From: UBA2160 sp964588665
GTDB taxonomy: Bacteria; Chloroflexota; Dehalococcoidia; Lucifugimonadales; UBA1123
NCBI GenBank assembly: GCA_964588665.1
Contig: CAZPQQ010000003.1
Coordinates: 1-64,000 of the forward strand
Length of the DNA: 64,000 nucleotides
Reading direction: 5' to 3'
The notes beneath the pieces were generated by a model. The model was not told the DNA's origin. It did no database searches and saw only the letters and a program-made list of their open reading frames with translations. Position 1 is the first letter of the stretch. Each line of letters opens with the position of its first letter. The position numbers were made by a program, and so were the translations under genes. This document shows, piece after piece, positions 25,689-35,125 of this stretch.

Positions 25689-27106
25689 CCCCGTCTCCGT
25701 TTCCGCCATCTCGCTCGGAACGGCTTCGCCAGCGCGGGGAAGCTGCGGGCCCGAGTCCATCCCGATAGAGGCGGCGGGAGCCGGTTGATCCGTCCTCTGC
25801 GGGCGATGGGAAGCTGCGCAAGCCGCCCGAGCGTATTCGTCAGCCTCATCATCAGGCCCGACGACACGCTGGCCCGCCACCCTTTCATCGCGACCGCCTC
25901 GAGAGTCGATCTGCTCTTGTGCTCGGGATAGGTTTCGCCTTGGGTCAGCTCCTTGCGCATATAGAGGAGCATCCTGGGCAGGTCGATGTTGACGGGACAG
26001 GCCTCGCGACAGGCGCCACAAAGCGTGGACGCAAAGGGCAGGTCTTTCGCGTCGGACAGACTCGTGAGCATCGGCGAGACCACGGCGCCGATCGGGCCGG
26101 GGTACACCCAGCCGTAAGCGTGACCGCCGACTTTCTTGTATACGGGGCAGGCGTTCAGGCACGCGCCGCATCGAAGACAGTAGAGCGCCTCGCGGAGTTC
26201 GGGGTCGGCCAGCAGGCGTGAGCGGCCGTTGTCGACGATGACCAGGTGGAACTCCTCGGGGCCGTCCTCGTCATCGGCTTTCCTTGGACCCGTGACCGTG
26301 GTGACGTAGCTGGAGATCATCTGGCCGGTGGCCGACCGAATCAGCAGCCGCAAGAACGTCCCGAGGTCTTCCATGGACGGGACGATCCGCTCCATGCCCG
26401 CGATGGCAACGTGGATCTTGGGCATGGACGTGCACATCCGGCCATTGCCCTCGTTGGTCACGAGTGCGACTGTGCCGGTTTCTGCCACCATGAAGTTCGC
26501 GCCGGTGATCCCCATTCCGGCCACGAGGAACCTCTGCCTCAACTGCGCTCGCGCCTCGCGGGTCAGGTCGCCTATATCATCGTAGAGCGGAACGTTGAGC
26601 TTGTCTCGAAACAGCTCTGAGACATCCTCTTTGGATTTGTGGATCGCCGGGGCGATGATGTGGAACGGAGTCTCGCCGGCTAGCTGTACGATGAACTCGC
26701 CGAGGTCCGTCTCAACTGGCTCGACGCCGCCTTCTTCCAAGCGGCTGTTGAGGGCCATCTCCTCGGAGAGCATGGACTTGCTCTTGATGACCAGCTCGAC
26801 GCCCTTCTCGCGGGCCAGGTCGACCACGTAGCTGGCCGCGGCAGCGGCGTCGCTTGCGAAGTAGACGTGGCCGCCGGCCTTCTTCACGTTGCTTTCCATC
26901 ATGAGAAGGTAGCGGTCGAGGTTGTCCAGCGTGTGGGCTTTGATCGCTCTGGCTCGTTCGGAAGCGCCGTCCCACTGTGGAGTCTGCCGCTTGGCCTCGA
27001 GTCGAGCGTCGTGGAATCCGGTGAGTCCGGCTAGATTGGCTTGTACGTTCTCGTTGGCCAATGCGGCGGCTGCGGCGTTGCGAAAGTTCTTCGTGTCAGG
27101 CTGCAA
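25685..27106 (-). CDS. lutB: lactate utilization iron-sulfur protein B
   Basis: Central subunit (473 aa). Residues 60-300 form a LUD domain (TGANFMVAETGTVALVTNEG); then two ferredoxin-like cysteine clusters, LRCGACLNACPVY near 315 and LCGACREACPVN near 365, each supplying CxxCxxxCP ligands for [4Fe-4S] centres, followed by a C-terminal Lut helical region. TTG start with AAGG about 10 nt upstream, 18 bp after the lutA stop. Takes electrons from lactate oxidation to the respiratory chain. Confidence 0.92.
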   Translation of the reverse strand: MQPDTKNFRNAAAAALANENVQANLAGLTGFHDARLEAKRQTPQWDGASERARAIKAHTLDNLDRYLLMMESNVKKAGGHVYFASDAAAAASYVVDLAREKGVELVIKSKSMLSEEMALNSRLEEGGVEPVETDLGEFIVQLAGETPFHIIAPAIHKSKEDVSELFRDKLNVPLYDDIGDLTREARAQLRQRFLVAGMGITGANFMVAETGTVALVTNEGNGRMCTSMPKIHVAIAGMERIVPSMEDLGTFLRLLIRSATGQMISSYVTTVTGPRKADDEDGPEEFHLVIVDNGRSRLLADPELREALYCLRCGACLNACPVYKKVGGHAYGWVYPGPIGAVVSPMLTSLSDAKDLPFASTLCGACREACPVNIDLPRMLLYMRKELTQGETYPEHKSRSTLEAVAMKGWRASVSSGLMMRLTNTLGRLAQLPIARRGRINRLPPPLSGWTRARSFPALAKPFRARWRKRRRG

Positions 27107-27124
27107 AAGCGCGGACCTTCAACA

Positions 27125-27871
27125 TCAGGTCAACTCGTCGATGAGCTGTGCAACGTGAGTGGCGCGGACCGGTACGCCCTGCCGCTCCATGCCGCCACCG
27201 ATATGCATGAGGCAGCCCATGTCGCAGGCGACCACCGATTCGGCGTTGGTGGCGCGAATGCCTTCGATCTTGTCGTTGAGCATCGCGCCGGATATCTCGG
27301 GGTACTTCACGGCGAACGTGCCGCCGAATCCGCAGCAAACATCCGAGCCGGGCATCTCGACCGTCTCGACGCCGGGCAAGGAGGCTAGCAGGGCGCGGGG
27401 CTGGCTGTCGATGCCGAGTTCGCGTTTCAGGTGGCACGATCCGTGGTACGTGACGCGCCTGGCGCCTGAGCTCGCAGCCTTGCTGCCGAGGCTGTTCACG
27501 CCGAGGACGTCGACGATGAACTCCGTGAACTCGAAGACGCGCGACGACATCGCCTGGGCGCGGGCCAGCAATTCGGGGTCATCCTGAAAGAGTTGGGCGT
27601 AGTAGACGCGAACCATGCTCACGCAAGAGCCGGACGGCGCGACAACGTAACGGTCGCCCTCGAAGGCGTCGAGGAATCGCTTTGCTAGTGGCCTCGCGTC
27701 GTTCCAGAACCCTGAGTTGAACGCGGGCTGGCCGCAGCAGGTCTGCTTTGGCGGGAAGTCGAGATCGACGCCGAGCTGGTTGAGGACTCGAGCCGTCGAC
27801 TCCCCCACCTCGGGGTAGAACTGGTCGACGATGCAGGTCGCGAACAGTGAAGCCCGGATTGCGTCAGTCAA
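27125..27871 (-). CDS. lutA: lactate utilization protein A (CCG-domain)
   Basis: Two cysteine-rich CCG domains (248 aa), the heterodisulfide-reductase-like fold that binds Fe-S clusters and likely holds the lactate-oxidising site: TCCGQPAFNSG near residue 45 and VCCGFGGTFAVKYPEIS near 180, with GSCVSMV and a YHGSCHLKRELG segment. First gene of the lut operon. A LutR-type GntR regulator or lactate permease is not adjacent. Confidence 0.92.
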   Translation of the reverse strand: MTDAIRASLFATCIVDQFYPEVGESTARVLNQLGVDLDFPPKQTCCGQPAFNSGFWNDARPLAKRFLDAFEGDRYVVAPSGSCVSMVRVYYAQLFQDDPELLARAQAMSSRVFEFTEFIVDVLGVNSLGSKAASSGARRVTYHGSCHLKRELGIDSQPRALLASLPGVETVEMPGSDVCCGFGGTFAVKYPEISGAMLNDKIEGIRATNAESVVACDMGCLMHIGGGMERQGVPVRATHVAQLIDELT

Positions 27872-27923
27872 TCGTCAACTCCATCGCAGCGTACGGCGCG
27901 CCGAAACGACATCAGCCAGCACT

Positions 27924-28289
27924 TTATCCGGCCCCTGCTCCGAAGATAAGCCCTCTGACGACGAAACCGAGCAGCCAGGCGACCATGAAGACGCCGCCCG
28001 CAGCGAAGAGGTCGCCTTCGGACTTTGGCGGCAGGAGTGGACGCGCCGGGGTTTCCTGATCGTCGTCCGTCTGCTGCTCTTCTTGGACGTCGGCGGCTCC
28101 GGCGACAGCCAATTGATTCGCGTCAACGGATTCGATCGCGGGTCCGTGCAGATGCAGATATAGAAGGAAGGCGCCCAAGCCGACGGCGACCAGAATGACG
28201 GAGGCCGCATTGGCGCCTAGCGCGAACCCAATGGCGCCGCCGACCACTCCCCAAGTTATCCAGCTATCCAGTCTTTTCACATGTTCCAC
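27924..28289 (-). CDS. small integral membrane protein (121 aa)
   Basis: Not recognised. Three hydrophobic helices: two at about 12-50 (WGVVGGAIGFALGANAAS, VILVAVGLGAFLLYLHLH) and one at the C-terminus (AAGGVFMVAWLLGFVVRGL), with an acidic Gln/Asp-rich linker between them. The GTG at 28289 is chosen since GAGG lies 7 nt upstream; a TTG at 28328 is an alternative. Its stop lies about 50 bp before lutA on the same strand, so it may be the leader gene of the lut operon. Function unknown. Confidence 0.6.
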   Translation of the reverse strand: MEHVKRLDSWITWGVVGGAIGFALGANAASVILVAVGLGAFLLYLHLHGPAIESVDANQLAVAGAADVQEEQQTDDDQETPARPLLPPKSEGDLFAAGGVFMVAWLLGFVVRGLIFGAGAG

Positions 28290-28345
28290 GTCAAACCTCG
28301 CCACGAAGGATACAACGCCTTCGGCCAACTTTCAACGCGATCTAG

Positions 28346-28375
28346 TTGCGGCACGGTCCCAAGCTCGGCTAAACT
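28346..28375 (+). promoter_or_regulatory. candidate promoter of the VOC gene
   Basis: TTGCGG (28346-28351), 18 nt, TAAACT (28370-28375), 30 nt before the ATG at 28405. The same -10 hexamer occurs before the AAA-LuxR gene. Confidence 0.5.
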
Positions 28376-28404
28376 CCCTTCGATACAACGCTCGGGGGGC
28401 CGCG

Positions 28405-28842
28405 ATGATAAAGGGTTTCTTCCATTCAGGACTGGTCGTCAAGGACATGGACAAGATGGTGGCCTTCTATCGGGACGCGCTGGGGCTCAGCGTTCTGAGA
28501 GAGGCTCACAGCAAAGCTCCGCCCGAGGGAGACCACACGGGGATACCCGGCGCCGAGCGCATCCTCGTATTCGTCGGCTTCCCCGATGGCGGCCATCAAA
28601 TCGAGCTCGTCAAGTACATCGATCCGCCCAGCCCGGAGGGCCACCTGGACAAGCACCAACTAGGCGCATCGCACATCTGCTTCTACGTCGACGACACGGA
28701 TGCGATTTACAAGAGCCTGTCGGCCCAGGGCGTGCATTTCGTGACCCCGCCGATAATCAGGGACAACGCGGACGGCAGCCACGGCGGCATCGTCTACTTC
28801 CAGGACCCCGAAGGCAACTACCTCGAACTGATCCAGGGCTAA
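28405..28842 (+). CDS. VOC-superfamily protein (glyoxalase-like), 145 aa
   Basis: Vicinal-oxygen-chelate fold with two beta-alpha-beta-beta-beta repeats: the first starts FFHSGLVVKDMDKMVAFYRD, with a HQIELVKY strand; the second starts ASHICFYVDDTDAIYKSL and ends QDPEGNYLELIQG. Candidate metal ligands are H in the first strand, E in QIELV, H in ASHICF and E in YLELI. This suits lactoylglutathione lyase, methylmalonyl-CoA epimerase or a dioxygenase; the exact reaction cannot be assigned. A G-run precedes the ATG. Confidence 0.85.
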   Translation: MIKGFFHSGLVVKDMDKMVAFYRDALGLSVLREAHSKAPPEGDHTGIPGAERILVFVGFPDGGHQIELVKYIDPPSPEGHLDKHQLGASHICFYVDDTDAIYKSLSAQGVHFVTPPIIRDNADGSHGGIVYFQDPEGNYLELIQG

Positions 28843-29029
28843 GCTTGGCGTTTCGACATGGTGGAATGCGACAATTTGCTCCAATCGGATTTTTCGATTG
28901 CTCCCAAATTACCGTCGTCGACATCTTGGAATTGGCCTCCGACACTGCCATAATTGAAGACGAGACCCGCGGCCTTCCGGACTCGCCGGGAAGCCAGCCA
29001 TCGGGCGTAGGGTCGGGGCAGACTTTAGA

Positions 29030-29866
29030 ATGAACTCAAACCACTCGGCTATCGGCGCTTGGAAATCGAGAGTCGAGGCACATCACGAGCAATCGCAGTG
29101 GGTGATGCCCACCGCGATGCGAAACGGCGACTTCTGGGCGGAGACGGCCGCGTCATTCAGGGCCGACCCCCTCCGCACGGACGACGAATCGCTTAACATC
29201 ATGTTGAACCTGGCGAACCAGGACGACACGGTTCTGGACGTCGGCGGCGGCGCGGGAAGGCTCGCCCTTCCGTTGGCGCTGAAATGCCAGTCGGTCACCG
29301 TGGTCGAGCCGTCCGAGGGCATGCTGGGCCAACTGCGGGCCTCGGTCGCCGAACACGACGTCGAGAATGTCATGACGGTCCGATCCAAGTGGGAGGAAGC
29401 GGAGGTCGCGGCGCATGACTTCGTTGTGTGCTCCCACGTCGTCTACGGCATCCCCCAGATCGAAGGCTTCGTGAGGCGGCTGCACGAGCACGCGACCAAA
29501 CGCGTCGCCCTGCTCTCGTTCGTCAAAGCCCCGCAATCGCACATCGCCGGACTCTGGGGTCCGGTCCACGGTGAGGCCAGAATCGAACTCCCCGCGTTGC
29601 CCGAGCTCGTCAACGTGCTGTGGGAGATGGGGATCCACCCGGACATCACGATGGTCCCGGGAAAACAGCGCCGGCTCTTCGACTCGGCCGACTCCGCGAT
29701 GGACGAGATGATGCGACGCCTGTTCATCGGCGACAACCCTATCAAGGAAGAGCGACTGCGAGCCGCCCTCCCCGACTTCCTCGAAGAGACCTCGGACGGC
29801 TACGCCATCAAAGGCTCCAAGCCCGCCCGCCAAGGCATCGTCCACTGGACGATTGACGAAGCGTGA
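29030..29866 (+). CDS. class I SAM-dependent methyltransferase
   Basis: Rossmann-fold methyltransferase (278 aa). Motif I is VLDVGGGAGRLALPLA near residue 66, followed by the acidic strand end VTVVEPSEGM and a motif II-like HDFVVCSHVVYGI. The N-terminal 60 residues are a helical cap; the C-terminal third may gate the substrate. The SAM-binding core is clear but the acceptor is not. The upstream gap (28843-29029) has no gene. Confidence 0.85.
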   Translation: MNSNHSAIGAWKSRVEAHHEQSQWVMPTAMRNGDFWAETAASFRADPLRTDDESLNIMLNLANQDDTVLDVGGGAGRLALPLALKCQSVTVVEPSEGMLGQLRASVAEHDVENVMTVRSKWEEAEVAAHDFVVCSHVVYGIPQIEGFVRRLHEHATKRVALLSFVKAPQSHIAGLWGPVHGEARIELPALPELVNVLWEMGIHPDITMVPGKQRRLFDSADSAMDEMMRRLFIGDNPIKEERLRAALPDFLEETSDGYAIKGSKPARQGIVHWTIDEA

Positions 29867-30075
29867 CCTGCCGGGCGCGGGTCGTTGCATCCCCGCCGCA
29901 CTCGTCCTAGAATGGGCGCACTCTGACAATCGGCCACGCACATCTCCGCCTACTTTCACGCGCTGTTCGCGGAGCTTGTTCGCAACGATTTGCGTCAAGG
30001 CCGAGGCTGTCGGAAACCGGGACCTCGCGAAAGCTCGTGGACGTAAGACGCCCCTGAACAAAGGAGATTCTCTAC

Positions 30076-31209
30076 ATGAAGCCCACAAAGATCGAAAAGA
30101 TCGAAACTATCCTTCGGTCGCGTTGGCTGCTGTTGCGAATCTACTGCGAAGACGGGACAGTCGGGATAGGCGAAGCGGGCGTCCACGGCTGGCAGCGACC
30201 CACCGAGACGATGATCCGCACGTGTGAGCCGTACCTGATCGGCCAGGACCCGTCGAAGATCGAGCACCACTTCCAGTTCCTCTACCGCAACTCGCACTTC
30301 ATGGGCTCGATCATCAACGGCGCGCTGTCCGCCATCGACATCGCGCTGTGGGACATCAAGGCCAAGCGGTTCGGCGTGCCGATCTACGAGCTGATGGGCG
30401 GCAAGACCCGCGACAAGGTCCGCTGCTACATCCACGTGCGCGGCGACACCCCGGACGAGCTCGGACGTGACGCCAAGAAGCGCGCCGACGAGGGTTTCAC
30501 CGCGGTCCGGTTCGGCGCCTTCGGCCCCGAGTTCTGGCTGCACAAGTCGTACACCGAGTGGGCCAACGGCGCCGTCGACAACGTCGCAGCCGTGCGCGAG
30601 GCGGTCGGCCCCGACATCGACGTCTGCGTCGAGATACACCGTCAGATGAACCCCGCGGAGTCGATCGCGCTCGGACGCCGGCTCGAGGAGTTCCACCCCT
30701 ACTTCTACGAAGACCCGATGCTGCCCGACAGCCCCGCGACGATGGCCGAGGTCCAGCAACGCGGCAACCTGCCCATCGCGACCGGCGAGCGCTTCACGAC
30801 GATCTTCGAGTTCCAGCAGATCCTCGAAAACAAAGCCTGCGCATACGTCCGACCCGACCTGTGCCTGTGCGGCGGACTAACCGGCTGCAAGAAGGTCGCC
30901 GCGATGGCCGAGGCGAGCCACGTCAAGGTCATCCCCCACAACCCGCTGAGTCCAGTCAGCACCGCCGCCTGCGTCCAGCTCGACGCATGCATCCCCAATT
31001 TCGCCCTCCAAGAGTACACCGGCGAGTCCGAGCCCCCAAAAAGCGAGCTCCTCGTCAACCCGCTGAAGCTGGTGGACGGCCACTTGATCGTCCCCGAAAC
31101 CCCTGGCCTCGGCATCGAGCTCAACGAATCCGCCATCGAAAAATACCCCTTCGAGGACAAGATCCTCGAAACACCGATTGCGCTCGACGGCTCGGTGGCG
31201 GATCGGTAG
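30076..31209 (+). CDS. enolase-superfamily sugar-acid dehydratase (mandelate racemase/DgoD-like)
   Basis: Mg-dependent dehydratase of the mandelate racemase/muconate lactonizing enzyme family (377 aa). Capping domain at 1-120 (ALSAIDIALWDIKAKRFGVP); barrel ligands visible as E in DVCVEIHRQM, E in FYEDPM and E in TGERFTT; the general-base histidine lies in VIPHNPLSPVS. This layout fits the D-galactonate/D-gluconate/D-mannonate dehydratase subgroup. AGGAG lies 10 nt before the ATG. With the glycerate kinase at 23 kb and the MFS transporter at 37 kb it fits sugar-acid use, but specificity is not proven. Confidence 0.88.
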   Translation: MKPTKIEKIETILRSRWLLLRIYCEDGTVGIGEAGVHGWQRPTETMIRTCEPYLIGQDPSKIEHHFQFLYRNSHFMGSIINGALSAIDIALWDIKAKRFGVPIYELMGGKTRDKVRCYIHVRGDTPDELGRDAKKRADEGFTAVRFGAFGPEFWLHKSYTEWANGAVDNVAAVREAVGPDIDVCVEIHRQMNPAESIALGRRLEEFHPYFYEDPMLPDSPATMAEVQQRGNLPIATGERFTTIFEFQQILENKACAYVRPDLCLCGGLTGCKKVAAMAEASHVKVIPHNPLSPVSTAACVQLDACIPNFALQEYTGESEPPKSELLVNPLKLVDGHLIVPETPGLGIELNESAIEKYPFEDKILETPIALDGSVADR

Positions 31210-31604
31210 CCGGCGACTGCCTTGAACCGCCACAGGATCGGAGGACGCGGAACTGCCCGTCCATGCACATACGACTGCCGCGTCAGCGAACGAACAGCAG
31301 CAGAAACGGTTGCTAAACGCCGCCATGCAGCACGTGCGGCAAATCTCACCGCGGCCGGTTATGGCTGATGCTTCTGCCCTTCTCGCGTTGATCATGCTGT
31401 CGGGCCTGTTGCATCGTATGACGGTAAGTAGTTCAATTAGGCTGTCCGCCGTCGCTCTGCGCCAGACAAACTGAGACATTCATCGAGCTCGTGGCACGAA
31501 TGAGCAACACCTGCCGAGAGGGCCGCACTTACGGGCGCATTCCACGCGGGAATTCTCACCTCGAAACCACAAGCGAACTCTCACAGGGCGCCAGCTTACG
31601 TCGA
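31210..31604. other. intergenic region, about 395 bp
   Basis: No credible gene. It separates the dehydratase from the AAA-LuxR regulator; the promoter at its right end belongs to the regulator. No terminator was recognised. Confidence 0.4.
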
Positions 31605-31633
31605 TTGACGCGAGCTTCGACGGTTGCTAAACT
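31605..31633 (+). promoter_or_regulatory. sigma70-like promoter of the AAA-LuxR regulator
   Basis: TTGACG (31605-31610), 17 nt, TAAACT (31628-31633), about 30 nt before the ATG at 31664. Confidence 0.6.
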
Positions 31634-31663
31634 CGCCTATCCGTCCAGGAGCCACTATCTTCG

Positions 31664-32431
31664 ATGCTCTGCACAAATTGTGGTCACGAAAACCGGCAAG
31701 GTGCAACATTTTGCGACGTATGCGCCGCTGGTTTGAACACGCCCGACGGCAACGGGGAAAACCCCCATGAACCCGTCACCGAGGTGAGCTCCGACTTCGT
31801 GGGGCGCCGGCGGGAGATGGGTGAGCTGGTGGCGGCTCTCGAAGACGCCAGATCGGGCCAAGGCAGGCTGGTCATGCTGGTTGGAGAGCCGGGAATCGGC
31901 AAGACCCGCACCGCCGAGGAGTTCGTTGCCTACGCCCAGAAACAAGACTCCCTGGTCCTGTGGGGGCGCTGTCATGAGCAACAGGGCATGCCCCCTTTCT
32001 GGCTCTGGGTGCAGATCCTACGGTCCTACGTTCGAGAGCGCGAACCCGAACACCTGCGCTCCGACATGGGCTCCGGTGCATCGGTAATCGCCGAGATTGT
32101 GCCTGACGTCAACGAACTGCTGCCTGACCTTGACCCTCCGCCCCAGCTCGACAGTCCGGAACAGGCCAGGTTCCGCCTGTTCGACGCTATTACCAGGTTC
32201 CTGAAGAACGTTTCTGCCCAGACAACAGCGTTGGTGCTTGTATTGGACGACCTGCACTGGGCCGACACACCGTCTCTGTCTTTGTTGGAGTTCCTGAGCC
32301 AGGAGCTTTCCGATAGTCGTCTGATGGTTGTTGGGACTTATCGTGATGCGGACCTGTCGCGACAACATTCTCTGGCCGAGACCCTCGGGCAGTTGACCAG
32401 AGCACGTCTTTTTCGGCGGGTGGCGCTTTGA
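31664..32431 (+). CDS. AAA-LuxR regulator, N-terminal part (ends at in-frame TGA)
   Basis: First 255 residues of a large signal-transduction ATPase. Residues 3-20 form a zinc ribbon (C3, C6, C17, C20: CTNCGHENRQGATFCDVC). An AAA/STAND ATPase domain follows: Walker A GEPGIGKT near 75 and Walker B LVLVLDDLHWAD near 193. The frame stops at TGA 32429-32431, but the same frame continues at once with GLSLEDEGQLI, exactly as homologous regulators do (they read R-G-L-S here). The stop is best explained as a CGA-to-TGA change. If real, this fragment lacks the sensor and DNA-binding parts. Confidence 0.8.
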   Translation: MLCTNCGHENRQGATFCDVCAAGLNTPDGNGENPHEPVTEVSSDFVGRRREMGELVAALEDARSGQGRLVMLVGEPGIGKTRTAEEFVAYAQKQDSLVLWGRCHEQQGMPPFWLWVQILRSYVREREPEHLRSDMGSGASVIAEIVPDVNELLPDLDPPPQLDSPEQARFRLFDAITRFLKNVSAQTTALVLVLDDLHWADTPSLSLLEFLSQELSDSRLMVVGTYRDADLSRQHSLAETLGQLTRARLFRRVAL

Positions 32432-32458
32432 GGCCTGAGCCTGGAGGATGAGGGACAG

Positions 32459-34687
32459 TTGATCCAGGCCACCTCGGGAGCGCAGCCGAATCAAGAGTTC
32501 GTCGAGCTGGTCCACTCTCGGACCGAAGGCAATCCCTTGTTCATCAGCGAAGTGGTGCGGATGCTGGAGCAGGAAGGCGGCGTCGCACAAGAACGCTCAG
32601 ACCTGAGAATACCCGAGGGCGTGAGGGAAGTCATAGGCAGGCGGCTAAACCGGCTGACCGAGCAGTGCAACCAGGAGCTGACAGTGGCGTCCGTGATCGG
32701 CAGAGAGTTCGAGTTTGACCCGCCGGTGCGGCTCGTTGAAGGTGTGTCGGAGGACGGCCTGCTGGAGTCGTTGGAGGAGGCGGTATCTGCCAGAGTGATC
32801 GAGGAGATTCTGCGGAGTGTGGGTCGCTACCAATTCACCCATGCGCTGATACGGCAGACGTTGATGGACGAACTGTCCGCAACCCGCAGGGTGCGGCTGT
32901 CTGTTCGCATCATCGAAATGATCGAGGAATTGTACGGAGATGGCATAGAGGCTCACGCCGCCGAGTTGGCCTATCACGCCGCTGAGGCTGAAGCCCTGGT
33001 CGGCCCCGACAAGTTGCTGCATTACTCGATCATGGCAGGCGGACGAGCCTTAGAATCGTTCGCGCTCGAGGACGCCCTCGGCCACTTTCAGAGGGCGCTG
33101 GACGCCCGAGAAGACCAGACCATGGACGATCAGCTCGCAACGATAAAATTCGGCCTCGGTCGGGTGATGATTCCGACGGTAGGGACCCCCAGCGAAGCCC
33201 AACCGGCATGGGACGCCCTGTCCCAAGCTTTCGATTACTACGTAGAACAAGGTGGCGTCGAGAAAGCGGTCAATGTGGCAACTCACCCAGTGCCGCTTGC
33301 TTTGGTTACAGGTGTGGCAGACCTTCAGACCAGGGCTCTCAAACTTGTTCCAAAAGATTCCTTACGTGCGGGTTATCTACTTTACAGACTCGCCGGGGCT
33401 CTGATTTACGAGTTGTCCGACTTCGAGGGGGCACTTGCCGCCGCGACTGAAGCAACAACCATCGCCAGACGCGAAAACGACGAATTTCTTGAAGCACGAA
33501 GTCTTTCTAACTCGATAAGCCCTTTGCTAATTGACCATCGACCCTACGAAGCAATCGACGTCAGCCTCAAATCCATAGAGATCGCACAGCGTATTGGAGA
33601 TCTTCGATCACTGCAGAGTTCACCGTGGGTTCTCGCTCAGGCGTTGTTGACTGTCGGGGAACCTGACAGGGCCAAGGCCTATGTGGATTCGGCGTTTCAA
33701 GCTGCAGAGAAATTGCATGATCGTGTTTTCCAGACGAGTCAACTTTTGGTAGGCGCTTATTGTGCCGCGTACCAGGGGGACTGGTCGAAAGCCGGCGAGT
33801 TGGCTCACCGGTCCGAGGAGATATTGCCGAATAGAGAACTTTCACTTGGTCTCGAAGCCGAAATCAGCTTGGACAGTAATGATGTGGAGGCTGCAGAGCG
33901 TTTGATTGATAAACTTTCCAGTGACCCAAACGCTACAATTCATGTCAGCGCCCGGTTAATAAGAGCTGCCTATGAGACGGGAAACAACACCTATATGGAT
34001 CTCGGGGAGGCAATTCTGATTTCAGGGTCCGGCCGGACCAATGGGCTTCAGAGCTTCTGGATCGAACACTACGCGGCGATATCTGCGGCGTTGAGAAACG
34101 ACGCAGCCACTGGCGCCGACCACTACTCAGCCTTGGCCCGAGACAAAGGCACTATCCTGTACCCTTCTCTTTTCTGCGCAGACCACATCCTCGGTCTCCT
34201 AGCCCATGTGATGGGGAACCTGGACGCCGCCCAGACCCACTTCGAGGATGCCATAACCTTCTGCCGTAAGGCCAACTACCGCCCCGAGCTGCCCTGGACT
34301 CTTTACGACTACGCCGACATGATCATCCAACGCAGCGGATCAGGCGGCCTCTCGAAGGCAAGAGAGCTTTCGGACGAGGCCGATCGCATCGCTTCAAACC
34401 TCAGCATGGCGCGACTCCACGAGAAGGTAGTTGCTCTCAAAGAGCAACTCGACGCCCGGCCTTCGCCTAAGCCCGAATATCCAGACGGTATGACGGGACG
34501 AGAGGTTGAGGTGCTGCGGCTGATCGCCTCAGGCAGGACCAATCAGCGTATTGCCGACGAGTTAGTCATCAGCCTGAACACCGTGTTGCGCCACGTGAGC
34601 AACATATTTGGCAAGACCGGGTCCGCGAACCGTGCCGATGCCACGATGTATGCGGCCAGGAAGGGTCTGGCTTCCTTAGAAGAGTAG
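32459..34687 (+). CDS. AAA-LuxR regulator, C-terminal part (742 aa)
   Basis: Same reading frame as the preceding fragment, resuming right after the TGA at 32429; the first possible independent start is TTG 32459. It begins in the ATPase lid (TEGNPLFISEVVRML), continues with a winged-helix-like region and a long TPR-like helical array (about residues 200-670, e.g. YHAAEAEALVG, AGDWSK-like repeats), and ends with a LuxR-type helix-turn-helix (MTGREVEVLRLIASGRTNQ). Intact, the protein would be about 1007 aa, normal for this class. The part from about 33.3 to 34.1 kb is AT-richer than the rest. Confidence 0.8.
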   Translation: MIQATSGAQPNQEFVELVHSRTEGNPLFISEVVRMLEQEGGVAQERSDLRIPEGVREVIGRRLNRLTEQCNQELTVASVIGREFEFDPPVRLVEGVSEDGLLESLEEAVSARVIEEILRSVGRYQFTHALIRQTLMDELSATRRVRLSVRIIEMIEELYGDGIEAHAAELAYHAAEAEALVGPDKLLHYSIMAGGRALESFALEDALGHFQRALDAREDQTMDDQLATIKFGLGRVMIPTVGTPSEAQPAWDALSQAFDYYVEQGGVEKAVNVATHPVPLALVTGVADLQTRALKLVPKDSLRAGYLLYRLAGALIYELSDFEGALAAATEATTIARRENDEFLEARSLSNSISPLLIDHRPYEAIDVSLKSIEIAQRIGDLRSLQSSPWVLAQALLTVGEPDRAKAYVDSAFQAAEKLHDRVFQTSQLLVGAYCAAYQGDWSKAGELAHRSEEILPNRELSLGLEAEISLDSNDVEAAERLIDKLSSDPNATIHVSARLIRAAYETGNNTYMDLGEAILISGSGRTNGLQSFWIEHYAAISAALRNDAATGADHYSALARDKGTILYPSLFCADHILGLLAHVMGNLDAAQTHFEDAITFCRKANYRPELPWTLYDYADMIIQRSGSGGLSKARELSDEADRIASNLSMARLHEKVVALKEQLDARPSPKPEYPDGMTGREVEVLRLIASGRTNQRIADELVISLNTVLRHVSNIFGKTGSANRADATMYAARKGLASLEE

Positions 34688-34899
34688 TGCTAGGCCGCAT
34701 CCGTTGCAGGATTCACAGCGTGCCAATCTTTCTCTTTCTTTGGATTTGACAGCGTCGGCTCCGATGGCTCGGACCGGCAACGCCTGAGAACGGCCGCGAA
34801 CATCCTCTTCTGAGATCGTCCACCGGTTTGGGCCATTCGCTCTCAGCCGCCGTCGTAGGCATCCGATCAAGCCCAGGTCTCCGGAAACCCCTCGCCTCA

Positions 34900-34917
34900 A
34901 TAACAGTTTACTGTTAT
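34900..34917. promoter_or_regulatory. 18-bp perfect palindrome, candidate operator
   Basis: ATAACAGT-TT-ACTGTTAT in the AT-rich gap 34688-35125 between the regulator and the broken metallopeptidase. It is a symmetrical site suited to a dimeric regulator. The rest of this gap shows no gene. Confidence 0.4.
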
Positions 34918-35125
34918 GCGCATGCCGACGTAGGTCAGCCCTTCGCATCAAATCACTTGTTGCCGCCATACGACTACACGGCACACTTACGGTTTTTAAT
35001 CACTGTAAATGTGTATCAATGCAGTAATTTGTTTGGGAGTCTATTTCTAAAGCTTATAGTTTCGTTTGATGCGGGGATAGGCGTCTCTTTGCGATCATTA
35101 GATCACCCCAATACGAGGTGGTCGA

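Noticed and set aside
32429..32431. Selenocysteine reading of the TGA in the AAA-LuxR regulator
   Set aside because: This family has a conserved Arg, not Cys/Sec, here. The GGCCTG/CAGGCC pairing downstream is too loose for a SECIS and no sel genes are seen.
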